From Cristatella mucedo (Eukaryota > Bryozoa > Phylactolaemata > Cristatellidae), in the NCBI GenBank assembly GCA_009760855.2, contig WPIO01000146.1, forward strand, positions 310,001 to 374,000: a stretch of 64,000 bases of DNA, written 5' to 3'. This document shows positions 46,262-57,180 of the stretch, piece by piece; within the stretch, counting starts at the first letter, position 1; each line of letters opens with the position of its first letter. Made by a program: the position numbers and the translations under genes. Below the pieces are notes generated by a model, which was given only the letters and a program-made list of their open reading frames with translations, was not told the DNA's origin and made no database searches.

Positions 46262-49160
46262 TAGATTTCCGTATTTTCCCAGGCCGTTGCCGTCGAATAC
46301 TGCGCATTGCCCTCGCATGTATCTTCAAGATTGTTTGATAGGATGCGGTTGCAATTTTAATGCAGCACACTGTTACAGAAGAAACAATTGATTTTCTCCC
46401 ACCAGCTTTGTTTGTAATTGTAACAGAAAATCACAGATTGTTGTACTGTCTCGGGCTATTGCCATCGATTGCCACGGATTGCCCAAAGTTGAACGCGCAA
46501 CGGATAGCATGTGCACCCAAAGTGAGCGTTATGTGGTAAGATAATTATAAATCTAAACAGTAATTTTCAGCAAATTTGAACCCGATTGCTGCAGAGACCG
46601 AGCCATTGCCGTCGTTACCGAGTATCGCCCTCGATTGTGCCTTTGTCGATTGTTTAAAAGGATTTGGCTAAACTTTTAATGCAATGGAGTGCAATACGCT
46701 AGAAAGGTTGGAGCTTCTCTCAGCAACTGTCGCTTCATTTGTTACGGACCGCTATGAATTGGCGTATTTCCCGGGTCATCGCCATCGAATGCCGTGCCTT
46801 GCAGTCAATTGAGCGCTCACAATGAGAAAAAGATATGCCCGTGAACAGTTCCGTGGAATGGAATGTTTCGTGGAATGCGAGTTGCAGCTAATGGAAGCCA
46901 ATCTCGTCAATTTTCCACGGATTTTGCTACTATTGCTGCTGATCGCCATGCATTGCTGACAGTTAACGAACAAAGCATCTTGAAAATTCGGTTTCACTTT
47001 GGAAGCAGCCGAATGTTATATGCAATGATAATTGAGGCTTCCGCGCTGGCTGCTAATTTCTCTTCAATTTTTGGGGAATTGGGGTATAAGCCCAGGACAT
47101 TGCTGTCGAGTGTACGTGCATGATTGATTGAAAGGATTTGATTGCACTTTAAACATAGTGGGCTGTGACAGGTAAGATATATTTGATCTTGACCTAGTCA
47201 CTTTCCAGTTATTTGCGATAGACCATAATGGATTCACGTTTTTTCCCGTGCCATCGCATTGATTGCCATGCATGGCCCACGATTGAACGGTCAGAGTTGG
47301 TTGAAAGTATGTGCTCGAGTAGTAAGATGTTCATGGAATGAGATTTGAAGCTTGGTGCAGCCGATTTATCGTCGATTTGACACAGATTTTGGTATTGGTC
47401 TCTGCCATTGCTATCGATTGCTGAACATTGTTGGCTCTAACGTACAAATTAACTCGAATGTCCTACGATTTCACTTTTAGCACAGAGAAATGTAAAATGT
47501 GATGACAATCGGCACTTCGTGCAGCCAATTTAGTGTTAACTTGCCACGGATTGTAGTGGATTGCTGCTTCGAGCCTAGCCGTTAATGTAATGTATCTCCG
47601 TCTGTAACTCCACACAGTCATAATGACCACGTGGGTGTTACGAAGGAGAGTTTTGTATAGCGCATTGACAGCCTAAGCGGCTTTCGGTACGCATTCGGTA
47701 GCCAAAAGCTTTCGGTACGAGTTGATATAGATTGCCAAGCATTGCCCAATACTGTTCGAGTGAGATTGCTTAAAATGATGTGGTTGAATTTAACCAGTGT
47801 GATTTCAAAGACGCATTAACAAGTGGATAAGAGCGAAACCAATTTTAAGGCACTCGCATCAGGCTGTTCTAAATTGAGGTATTGTCAAGAGAGATTGCTG
47901 TCAATTGCAGTGCATTTCTGCCGAATAATAGAGGCGATTGTATTAAATTTGCGGGATTGCACAATAACTGGAAAACTAGAGCAAAGTACAATCACTATTA
48001 GAGCTTAAAGTGTACGTATTCTGGTCGCTTTTCGGCGGGTTGCCGTACATTTATATACTGGCCTGGGCAGTTGCAGTCGATTGCACTGCATTGTTGCAGA
48101 ATTTTTGAGGCAATTACAGTGAAGTTACGGGAATACACAATAACCAAAGAGTGGAGCAGCGTGAAATCATAATTAGGGCTTCTAGTGTATGCGTTCTAGC
48201 CGCTGTGTGGCGGATTGCAACGGATTTGGGCGGATTGAGGTGGATTGACGTATGGGACCGGGCCGTTCCAGTCGATTGCAAGTCATTGCACCAGAACTGG
48301 TGTAGAAAATAGATCGGATTTTTGGGTGCACTTTGAACTGAGTATAGTCCTCTATGCATTGTCAATTAGAGCTTCGTGATAGCGATTTGAGGATGATTAG
48401 CACTGGAATAGAGTGGATTGCTATAATTTTCCCGGCCATTTCAGGCGATCGCTGCCCATTGCCACAGTGTAAGGACGCTCATATTTATTTGTTTGACGTG
48501 GTTGCCCACACAACACAGTGCACTTTAATATGCAATAGAAACTGGAGCTTGGCACAATGTATTACGATTTTTCATGAGGTGGATTTGGAAGATTGAAGTG
48601 GATTAGGGTATTGGCCCAGTTTACTGCAGTGGATTGCAGCGAATTGCACAAGAAAAACCATGCCGATGCAAGTGAATTTTGTTTGTTGTCATATGATATC
48701 AAAAAAGAAGCTTTCGATCAGGATTAATTTCGTTTCGTGGTGGAATGCTGTTGATTCTGGAGGATTGCAGTGTTGGCCTGGGCCACTGCAATATTATTTA
48801 AGTGAACTTTGTGAGGATGCCTTAGCTGAATTTCACGAAATTTTCAAGATAAATTGTGCGTGTAGCTTAGTTGAATATTCCAAAATTTTTGGAGCGGTTC
48901 GCCGCTGCGTTGTGGTGGATTTTACCGGAACTAGAATGGATTTCGGTGGATTGGGGTACAGGCGTCAGGCGTAAAAGCTCATTTTCATAAGTAAGAGTTC
49001 GTGCAGCGACATGAAATTTGGGTTGACCGATTAATTCAAACGTGTACTACAATTTCAGGGGCAAAATCTGAGCTGGGCGAAACTTACGTCTGGTCGTTTT
49101 CAGCCTAATTAGAGTGGATTGGGGTGGATTGCGGTGGATTGCTGTAATTCGTTGAACCCC
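46262..49160. repeat. Decayed tandem array, about 16 units of mean 168 bp
   Basis: A core like GGGCCATTGCCATCGATTGC, followed by GCATTGCC, returns near 46282, 46453, 46600, 46773, 46938, 47091, 47244, 47401, 47571, 47744 (corrected), 48061, 48259, 48432, 48613, 48774 and 48955. After subtracting a 147-bp LINE-B insert, the spacing ranges from 147 to 198 bp and averages about 168. A second landmark, GAGCTTCGTGCAGCC-like, precedes each core by about 80-90 bp. Units differ greatly from each other, and local GGATTG/GGATTGC runs suggest a shorter ancestral repeat. No coding frame persists. Confidence 0.85.
47580..47726 (-). mobile_element. LINE-B 3'-end fragment inside the tandem array
   Basis: About 147 bp matching only the last part of LINE-B: TTAATGTAATGTATCTCCGT, then GGTGTTACGAAGGAGAGTTT, GCCTAAGCGGCTTTCGGTAC. 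A short duplicated CTTTCGGTACG follows. It splits one tandem-array unit. Confidence 0.88.
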
Positions 49161-49489
49161 TATCACCCCGGAAACGCTTCGTCCCATAGCTAGAAGGCTG
49201 CCTCTAGCAGTAATTCTTCGTTGAGACCGCCTTTGAGGTAGCAGCCTGCCGCCAGAGTAGGCGAGAAATGTACTCGGCGTCTATGACCTCCAGAAAATCT
49301 TCGGGATCGTTCAGCATGAGGCACTACAGCAGGTTTTGCGAGAGTCGGCCTGGATGAAACATTCTGTTCCTTTGTTAAGTGCCTCTACCTCGGCTCGAAG
49401 CTAGAGTTCCATGTAGCACGGTAGCAGCTCGGCACCATTCACCACCAGTGGTGGCTTCCGGCAGAGTGACCAAATGTCGCTAATTCGAT

Positions 49490-49840
49490 CTGGTGATGGA
49501 GCCAATCATGCACCAGATGGCCAGGCATGTCTACAACGGCGTCCTCATGGGCGCCGCCCGGCTCTGCATCTTGTTGTTAGCTGATGACCCGGCGCTCTTT
49601 GTAGAGTCCAAGAAGGGCCTACAGCTCCTCGTGTCTGCAGCCGATGACGCTGCATTCGCCCTCGAGCTTCTTTTCAGGCTTGAAAAATGCAGGGTGGTTG
49701 GGCGCCGGTTCGCACCATCCCGGCCTCGGTCATGCTGCAGGTGCCCCACACTACAAAGCTGCCTGAGGGTATGTGCCTACAATACCTGGGAGCCCGCAAG
49801 GGCTCGTGCAGCCACGGGTGGAGATTGTGCAGGCATGTGA
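49490..49840 (+). pseudogene. LINE-C RT palm fragment
   Basis: 115 open codons with MEPIMHQMARHVYNGVLMGA and the catalytic LLADDPALFVES box, where A-D-D marks the RT active site, followed by LELLFRLEKCRVVG (motif D region). The frame loses register near 49690, where a shifted frame carries on. No LINE-A-type FYADDTQ sequence is present, so this is a separate lineage. Confidence 0.65.
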
Positions 49841-50380
49841 CTCCATCATGGGTACTTGAATCTCCTTAAGGCCTGCCCTCTAGCCCCAAGGCCGAAGCTC
49901 GATGCACTGCGAACAATTCTGCTCAAGCGGCTCGACTACCTCCGCCACGAATGCTTGGTCTCTCGGGCAGTACCAAAGCCGCCGCACAAGGCCCTCATTA
50001 ACCTCCGCCATACGTGCTTCCTGCATGCCGCCTGCTGAGCAGCTTAGCATCGCCGCACTTCGGCGCTTCAGGAGGCCTCGACCTCGACCGCCTGAGGTGA
50101 AAACTCGGTCACCGTGCACGACACCCACGCCTGCCTCCTACTGGGATTGCCAAACAAGACTGTGCTGGCCATCACTCGCTACCGCCTAGACAAGGTCGTC
50201 GCTGTCGTCAGCAGCATGTCCGATACCGAAGAGGAGCTCACGAGCTTCCTTAGTCCGGTGACGGTCGACCCTGGGAGTAGGATCGGTACGGCGTCGCTCA
50301 GGACACAAGCAAGCTAGTGCCTCATCGGTCTAAGCGGCCACCTGGAGACACGACCAGTGAGTTTGTGATAGTAGATAGAT

Positions 50381-50415
50381 CCAGCGCTTCATTGTCACTG
50401 ACAATGAAGCGCTGG
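50381..50415. repeat. Perfect 17-bp palindrome with 1-base spacer
   Basis: Arms 50381-50397 and 50399-50415 (CCAGCGCTTCATTGTCA and its exact complement) around a single C. It lies inside LINE-C. Such a structure usually arises by a replication or repair fold-back event. Confidence 0.95.
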
Positions 50416-51620
50416 AACGCACGATTGCTTCGAACTTTATGGTGTCCACGCTCCGGGGGCTCGCTAGCCCAGCCGAGGGCCTGGCCTGGGCCGAACAGCC
50501 TCACCAAGGTAGGGCCAGTCGTTGCCTGGAGACCAACACATTCGCGACCCACAATCATTTGGCGTTCACTGGTCTCGGACTGTTGTTACCGGGCGTGGCT
50601 CTTCGGCCTTCTTTGGCCTTCCGAACATGCCTGGACGTAATTCCGGTTCGCAAGGCGATGATGAGCTCTTACCCCGGGGCTCAAACCAGCGGCCGGGTGT
50701 GTGTCTGCCCACATGAATCGGTGTGCCATTCTGAGCCCCTGCCGGACCAGGTTGTGCGCAGTCGAATTTCACCAAAACACCGTGCTGGGTCACCTGCTCA
50801 GAGCTCCCCCAGAGCGCCTCAGAGGCTTCACGTCTGTGAGCCTTTGCCATCTTTTCTCGCCTCCTGACATAGAGCGCTCTAACGTGCATTCGTGTTCGTT
50901 GCAGAATTCTTCCGAAAACCGAAGTTCTTGCGAACATCGTATACGGAAACGATACAGCTAAGACCTGTTTAAAGTTATTCTGATTGTTATTTGACCGTAG
51001 CGCGTAAGAAATTACGTGCCTATGGACATCTAAACGCTTATCGCTTCGGGCTGCTGGGTCTCCCACGCCGGCGGCTGCCCTAGCTACACCGGCGGCTAGT
51101 AACCTACTTGTTAGTTATGGTCGTCAGCAGCTGCTATCGCTTCGTCATCGTATATCAAATGCATTCCTAGATATTAATGTTGTTGCTAAGATTCATGAAC
51201 TATGCATTAACAAAAGGAAAGCACCCAGTAGCCGCCGCAGTGGCCGGAACCGCCAGCTCAGACGCCGCTCGTTGGGCGGGAACTGCGAGCTATGTACCCG
51301 CTCGTTTGGTATTCCTAGCATCATCTCGAACCGCTCAGCACGCTCCCCGGCATGCGTCACCGTAAATCTCTCTAACTTAGTGGTCATCAGGCCTGTTGTA
51401 ACCCAATCGGCCAGACTTAACGCTTGCCTTTGGAATCCTAGCTCAATGTGCAATAGTAATAAGCGAACTTATTTCTTAAAATGGTATCGACCTGCTCGCC
51501 CTAACTGAAACTTGGCTGAAATCGATAAACTGCCCGACAATTAAAGACGCTACTCCATCTGGTTTCTCGTTCTTTCACACCCCTAGATCAATCAAAACTG
51601 GAGGTGGAGTTGCTATTATC

Positions 51621-52415
51621 GTGCACTCGAAATTCAACTTCAAGCCATTTGCGGTACCCTCGAAGCAGTCTTTTAAATCAATTGTCCTGGTCTCACCCGA
51701 AAACAAGCTACCGATAGTGGCCGTAGTCTATCGCCAACCAGGTACCAAATCCTCCTTTATCTCAGATTTCTCCGATCTCATTTCGATTCTGTGTGCAAGA
51801 AAGCGATCCCTCCTCGTTATGAGTAATTTCAACGTTCACTTTGATAACTTATCTGACGCTTTCAGCACCGAATTTCGTGCATTGACTGACTCATTGTCTT
51901 TTGTGGCTCATGTGCATGGCCCTACCCACATCAAGGGTCACACACTCGACCAGATTTTCTCATATAACTGCACTTTGTCATCACCAATTATTACCAAATC
52001 ATGCTTATCTGACCACATGCAGATCTCGTTCAATCTACAGTGTGTGCTCACATTCTCCTCTAAAATAACCTGTGAATCGCGAAACCTCAAGACCCTTGAC
52101 ATCGATGCTGTCCGTGCGAGAATATCTGCTTCACCGTTGCTGCTGAGTCCTCCCTCCGATCTGTCATCACTGGTAGATTGCTATAACACGACACTAGCTG
52201 ACACGCTCGACGAGTTTGCACCTCTGACAAAGCGCACTGTGCGCCCCCGCCCAGACGGCCTATGGTTTAACACAGACATTAAACTAGCCAAGTCTACTAA
52301 ACGAAAGCTTGAAAAGGCATACAAAAGATCCGGACTAACTGTCCATCGACAGGCATATGAAGACTACTGTAGGTCGTACCAATTGATCCTAGCAAAGGCC
52401 AAGTCTAGCTTCTAA
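51621..52415 (+). pseudogene. LINE-A AP-type endonuclease domain, catalytic Asp lost
   Basis: An open frame of 264 codons. About 25-50: LVSPENKLPIVAVVYRQPGT. About 70: ARKRSLLVMSNFNVHFDNL, where active copies should have GDFN; the copy at 26330 reads VMGDFNVHF, so here G-D has become S-N and the metal-binding aspartate is gone. About 105-120: GHTLDQIFSY. About 135: KSCLSDHMQISF with the conserved D-H pair. The rest (150-264) is linker. Exonuclease-endonuclease-phosphatase enzymes of this family nick target DNA to prime reverse transcription. The upstream ETWLKS motif lies before the frame start, behind a stop. Confidence 0.9.
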
Positions 52416-52436
52416 AGAAACATTGTTGAATCACAG

Positions 52437-52877
52437 ATGCACAATCCAAAAATGCTGATGTCGACAATAAACCATCTCCTCAACCGTTCCCAGGTTAGCT
52501 CCTTACCTGATGATCCTTGTGATGATCTAGCCGATCGCTTCTCTCGATTCTTTGTGCAGAAGATAGACAAAATCAGGGAATCCATCCCTGCGATGACAAC
52601 CTTCCCACTAGAATGCTGTTCCTCGGTTCCTGGTTGCGCCTCAATGTCTGCATTTAAGCAGGTCACTAGTGATCTAGTCCTAAAGCTCGAATCTCAATCA
52701 AAGAAGACAACAAGTCCTTTGGACCCTATTCCCACTGTCCTTCTCCTACGTTGCATTGATCTGCTGCTGCCATGCATAACCAACATCATTAATATGTCAT
52801 TAGCCTCAGGCCAGGTCCCAGCACCTTTCAAAAAAGCTGTAGTCAGGCCACTTCTCAAGAAAGCGACACTACACTAA
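52437..52877 (+). pseudogene. LINE-A linker and RT N-terminus
   Basis: An ATG-started frame of 146 codons beginning 22 bases after the shared [78 protein letters not shown]. It ends at a TAA where other copies read DQENLSN. Same start context as 35484. Confidence 0.88.
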
Positions 52878-52982
52878 GAGAACTTAAGCAACTACCGCCC
52901 AGTCTCCCTTCTACCATTCCTATCAAAGACACGGAACGGGTCGTGGCGGACCAGCTGCACTCCTATATCAAAACCTCACACC

Positions 52983-54065
52983 TTGCTAGTAAGTTCAAAT
53001 CTGGCTGTACAGCTAATCACTCCACAGAGTCAGCATTGCTTTGGGTACCTGCTTAGGAATGCAGACATGGGTAGAGTGTCTCATCTTGTTGTGCTCGATC
53101 TTTCGGCAGCTTTTGATACCATCGATCACAAAGTACTTCTAGAGCGCCTCTCATCTCGCCTGGGCATCACTGGCACTGCTCTGCAGTGGTTCAGGTCCTA
53201 TCTCAGTTGGAGAGTTCAGAGTATTGACGTGAATGGACAAAGATCATCCGAAGTACCTATAAAATATGGAGTACCTCAGGGCTCTGTGCTAGGTCCGGTC
53301 CTTTTCACGGTTTATACTCTGCCTCTTGCTGATGTGATTGCCAAGCACAATCTAGGCTTTCACTTCTATGCAGATGACACTCAGTTGTACTTTTGCTTTG
53401 ATCCCTCCCAGCCTTCGAGCACCTCAAATTCTCTCAACTCACTTGCTGCATGCCTTGATGACATCCGCACATGGATGGCAGCAAATATTCTTAAATTAAA
53501 TGATGATAAACCTAACTTACTTGTTATGGGCAAACCCAGTGTGATTCAGAAATTGGAAAGGCTGACTTTCAAAATTGGCTCTGCCAGCATATCTCCAGTT
53601 GCATCAGCTCGAAATCTAGGTGTCATATTCCAAAGCGACCTCTCGTTAGACGACCACACCAGCTCCACAGTCAAATCTGCCTATTTTCAGCTTCATAACA
53701 TTGCTAAAGTAAGGGCTTGTTTAGATAAGGATACCACGTCAGAGTTGGTCCATGCATTCGTGACATCCCGTCTCGACTTCTGCAACTCACTGCTTACTGG
53801 TCTACCAGCATGTGCGATCAGGCGATTGCAGCTGGTGCAAAACTCTGCAGCTAGGCTTGTCTGTCGTGAGCGTCACAGTTGCCACATTACTCCACTTCTC
53901 GCCGACCTGCACTGGCTACCAGTGAGGCAACGGATTGACTTCAAGGTTTTGTCGCTCACTTTTAGGTCTCTTCATTCTATGGCTCCAGCCTATCTGTCCG
54001 ATATACTACCCCATCAGGTCAAACATCGTACCACCCTTTTTTCGGAATCCAACAGTCTACAATAA
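52983..54065 (+). pseudogene. LINE-A RT palm and C-terminal domain
   Basis: 360 open codons (the true entry is from upstream). Visible: VVLDLSAAFDTIDHKVLLER (motif A), [20 protein letters not shown] (motif B), [16 protein letters not shown] (motif C), NILKLNDDKPNLLVMGKPS, RNLGVIFQSDLSLDDH, LQLVQNSAARLVCRERHSCH, HWLPVRQRIDFKVL. Catalytic residues are all present. The N-terminal part of the palm is damaged by small deletions near 52935 and 53045. It ends at a TAA about 100 bp before the end of the original frame. Confidence 0.92.
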
Positions 54066-54471
54066 CCTCGTACAAACCTCAAATCCTTTGGAGACCGTGC
54101 ATTTAGTTCATATGCCCCCTAAGCCTGGAACTCCCTCCCGACCTGCGTCAGAACATCTCCTGACCTGACCACATTTAAAAGAAACTTAGAAACACACCTA
54201 TTTAGGACAGCATTTAGTGGGTCCCTGTGATTCGTCCTTGATGTGCTTATGCATACTGACACTGTGCATGCTGCCACTAACCACATTTGTATGCTGACCC
54301 TGTGCATGTCACCCCTAACCATATTATTCATTCTCTTTGTTTTTTAAGCATGATTTTACTTACTATTCTATTGCATATCACTTTGCAGCAAATGTAAAGC
54401 GCCTAGAAAGAGATTAAGTTCTCTGTGGGCGCTTTATCAAGTGCAATATTATTATTATTATTATTATTATC

Positions 54472-54880
54472 CTATCGCTGGGGGCCACCTCTGAAGCCGG
54501 ACCTTTACATCAAAATCGACTCGGAGGCGGTCATCGTCACGTCACTGTCCCATTTGACAATGAAGCTGACGCGTCACAACCCAGGCGAAAGTGGACAAGC
54601 ATTCGGGCATTGCTCAGGCACTACTGTCGAGCGGCTACAGGTTGGTGGTGGAGAGGCCGCTTGTCATCGGCACTCTCGGCTGAATGCTCTCGGGAAACGA
54701 GGACAGCCTTGATGACCTCGGCATCCCGCTCAGTGAGCACACAGCCTTGGCATTGAGTGTCGGATGCGATCTCTCGCTCTGAGATCGCGTGGAACTTGTT
54801 CGGAAGCCTCGATTCGAGGGTAGCACTCGCGGCCCCAGCCGGTCAGGGTACCTCGGCATAAGTAAATATATATATATTTG
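54472..54880 (+). mobile_element. LINE-C right part (RLE-like C-terminus)
   Basis: Resumes LINE-C after the LINE-A insertion. The frame YRWGPPLKPDLYIKIDSEAV carries a KPDL motif resembling the restriction-like endonuclease centre of R2/NeSL-type elements. The element fades into an AT-rich tail (AAGTAAATATATATATA) at about 54860. GC-rich like 49160-50850. Confidence 0.55.
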
Positions 54881-54909
54881 CATATATTCATCTCTTAATA
54901 AATAGTTTA

Positions 54910-55705
54910 AACTAACATAATAAATGTCCTTAGCCTCCGGTCAAGTTTCTGCACCTTCCGAAAAGGCTGTTGGGAGGCCACTAATTAAGAAAGCAAAGCT
55001 AGACCAAGAGTACTCCTGCAGCTTCAGTCTAGTCTCCCTTCTCTCGTTTCTATAAAATACACTAAAACGAGTTGTGGCAGACCGACTGAACTCATATTTT
55101 GAGACCTCAAACCTATTACGTAAACTACCGTCTGGTCTCAGAGCTAATCACTCCACACAGTCCGCATTGCTTAGTGTACATAACGACTTCATTAATGCAG
55201 GCTTGGGTAAAGTCTAGCTGTTTGTTCTGCTTGATCTCGGCAGCTTTTGATAATAATGATCACAAAGTCCTTCTTCGAAGTCTCAAAGCTCACCAGGCAT
55301 CACTGGTACTTCACTGCAATGGTTCAGGTCCGATCTCAGTGCGAGACACCAGAGAATTGTTGTGAACGGACAAAGATCATCCGAGAAGCCACCTAAGTAC
55401 GGGGTACCTCAGGGGTTTGTGCTCGGTCTGCTTCTTTTTACTCTCCCTCTTGCCGATGTGATCGCCAAGCATAATCTAGGCTTTCACGTCCATGCAGAGG
55501 ACACTCAGCTGTACCTTTGCTTTGATATCAGCCACTTATCGAGCATTTCGAATGCTCAACACCCTGGCTGCATTTATTGATGACATCCACACATGGAAGG
55601 CAGAAAAATTTCTTAAATTGAATGACGAAAAACTGATTTATTAGTGATGGGAAAACCAAATGTGATTCAGAAATTGGAAAAGCTATCGCTCAAATTTGGA
55701 AAATA
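54910..55705 (+). mobile_element. LINE-A RT fragment, diverged
   Basis: Plus strand, from the SLASGQV-coding block (TGTCCTTAGCCTCCGGTCAA) through motif A (decayed ISAAFDNNDHKVLL), motif B (KYGVPQGFVLGLLLFTL) and a decayed motif C (FHVHAEDTQLYLCFD, where D is E). It stops at about 55705 without a 3' UTR. Frameshifted; old. Confidence 0.82.
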
Positions 55706-56066
55706 ATTTCAATTCAAACCTAGCTTGTGGTATTAAAGAGCCATTAATTGGAATATATTCTAAACAGGAAGGCCGAGTTCAGGTATATGGAAAAATTTGG
55801 TCATACTATGTGAGCATTTTAATGAATTCTCTCAATACGGCAATCCTTTGCAGGTTATATGGCTTTTGCACAAGCGCTCAAGAAACAAGAGTGTATTACT
55901 TTATAACAGTGTGCTTTTTTGAGGAAAGTTTGGAGAATGCAATCCTATTAAGGACTGAGAGTAAAAGGCAGGCTTGCACGTCCACTGTAGTTACAGCGTG
56001 TGCAGTCTTTTGTTTAGTTCGGTGGGTGGGGAAAAGTCGGAGCATGCACGTTAACGGGCGCACGGC
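55706..56066. other. Unassigned DNA
   Basis: The open frame 55696-56268 runs into the CT tract and shows no domain; not called. Confidence 0.4.
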
Positions 56067-56068
56067 TT

Positions 56069-56086
56069 CGTCTCTCTCTCTCTCTC

Positions 56087-56138
<52 letters not shown>

Positions 56139-56204
56139 CCTCTCTCTCTCTCTCTCTATCTGTCTCTATCTCTCTCTCTCTCTCTTGCTCTCTCTTTCTT
56201 GCCA
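56069..56204. repeat. (CT)n microsatellite
   Basis: About 135 bp of CT dinucleotides with scattered A and G. The Ser-Leu frame is artefactual. Confidence 0.93.
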
Positions 56205-56774
56205 ATGGTTTATCTTCGACAAGAGCTTCCCTTTCTGTTCTTCGAAGACGAAAAATGAAGCATCATAATGTTTTAACACTCAACACGATGTAGCTTGTCA
56301 AAATCCCTCGAGTCCGTTACTGAATGCACTGCTGAAGTACACACTAGTAAAGATCGCACCTAGTTTTATTCAAGAATTACAAAGCCTATGACTAATAGTG
56401 TGCTTGGCAAGTTGTGTTCTGCCGGCTACTCAGTTAGCTGCTCGTATCTTGGGGTGTTGTAGCAACCCGCCTTCGTAATCGCTAGCGACGTGCGAGCTTC
56501 TTAAAGCAATCTCGTGTCTTGTATGAAATTGGCCTTTAACAGAACAACTGGGCCAGCCGCACTTTTCTTTGCCTACTTTAAGCTATTTAAAAATTACAAA
56601 AATTTAGAAGTGAATAGACAGGGATGCCACATCCTAGCAGGTGCTTGTATTTATGACGTCAGGTCTCTTTTTTGGTCACGCCCCATGCGAAGGTTTTCCG
56701 GACAATGCCGTAAGGCAGGCGAAGTTTATGCAGGACGATGTAGCTAGGTAATCTGTCTCGTGAGCATAGCATTT
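56205..56774. other. Unassigned DNA
   Basis: No recognisable feature. Confidence 0.4.
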
Positions 56775-57180
56775 GCTAGATTAGGTAAAAAACTAATCAA
56801 ACTGCAGTGGCTCCCTATCAAGCCTTCTTTCGACATCAGAGTTTAGGCCGCTTTACATTAGGTTGCTTGACTCACTAGCTCAAGAGTACCTAACCGAACT
56901 GCTTGCCATTTGGGCTTGCCATTGTACCTCTAGCTCCACTGCTGCATGCTTTTAGCTGTGCCTCAACAGAACCTCAAGTTGTACAGATTACCGAATAATT
57001 TAACTCCGTTTTAACAGACGTCGCGGTAACCCTGAATTAAACACTCCACAATAAAGATTAGGAAGGTTAGGAAATAAACAAAGTATCCGCGCCTGACAAT
57101 TTTGCTGGGTCGGTGTGAATTATTCTTTTTCCTTGCTCATGCTGATGCTGTGCATGTTTTCACTACCCGCACCGGCAATC
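56775..57180 (+). mobile_element. Very old LINE-A-like 3' remnant
   Basis: KLIKLQWLPIKPSFDIRV at about 56788 matches the LHWLPVKQRIDFKV block of LINE-A. Further on, TTTGCTGGGTCGGTGTGAAT ... GCTGATGCTGTGCATG (about 57102-57160) matches the 3' UTR. Heavily diverged, no tail. Confidence 0.55.

Larger units (their letters stand above)
49160..50850 (+). mobile_element. LINE-C left part (R2/NeSL-like RT, GC-rich)
   Basis: A different LINE class. In shifted frames: DLQKIFGIVQHEALQQVL (motif A, like the DL.NAFGSVPH form of some R2/NeSL-group elements) near 49280; LLADDPALFVESKKGLQLL (motif C with ADD) at about 49575; FRLEKCRVVG; and LAPRPKLDALRTILLKRLDY in the thumb region near 49880. Its GC content is well above that of the LINE-A neighbours. 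Several frame changes make it dead. It is cut at about 50850 by LINE-A and resumes at 54472. Clade assignment is from motif memory and could be wrong. Confidence 0.6.
50851..54471 (+). mobile_element. Full-length LINE-A (about 3.6 kb)
   Basis: The most complete LINE-A. In order: 5' region (50851 to about 51400), endonuclease (about 51400-52260), linker (to about 52700), RT (to about 53700), C-terminal domain (to about 54160), 3' UTR, hairpin (54393-54435) and (ATT)n tail. It is inserted in LINE-C, whose right part resumes at 54472. Defects: TAA in the ENDO segment (about 51474), TAA between EN and RT (52413), TAA near 52874, and deletions near 52935 and 53045. It is therefore an inactive but recent copy, of the same subfamily as 35332-37527. 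Confidence 0.95.

Noticed and set aside
46262..49160. CRISPR-like array
   Set aside because: Eukaryotic context; repeats are long and diverged without constant short repeats and unique spacers.
55696..56268. 190-codon gene
   Set aside because: The last third is the CT microsatellite and the rest has no motif; the start lies at the broken end of a LINE-A copy.
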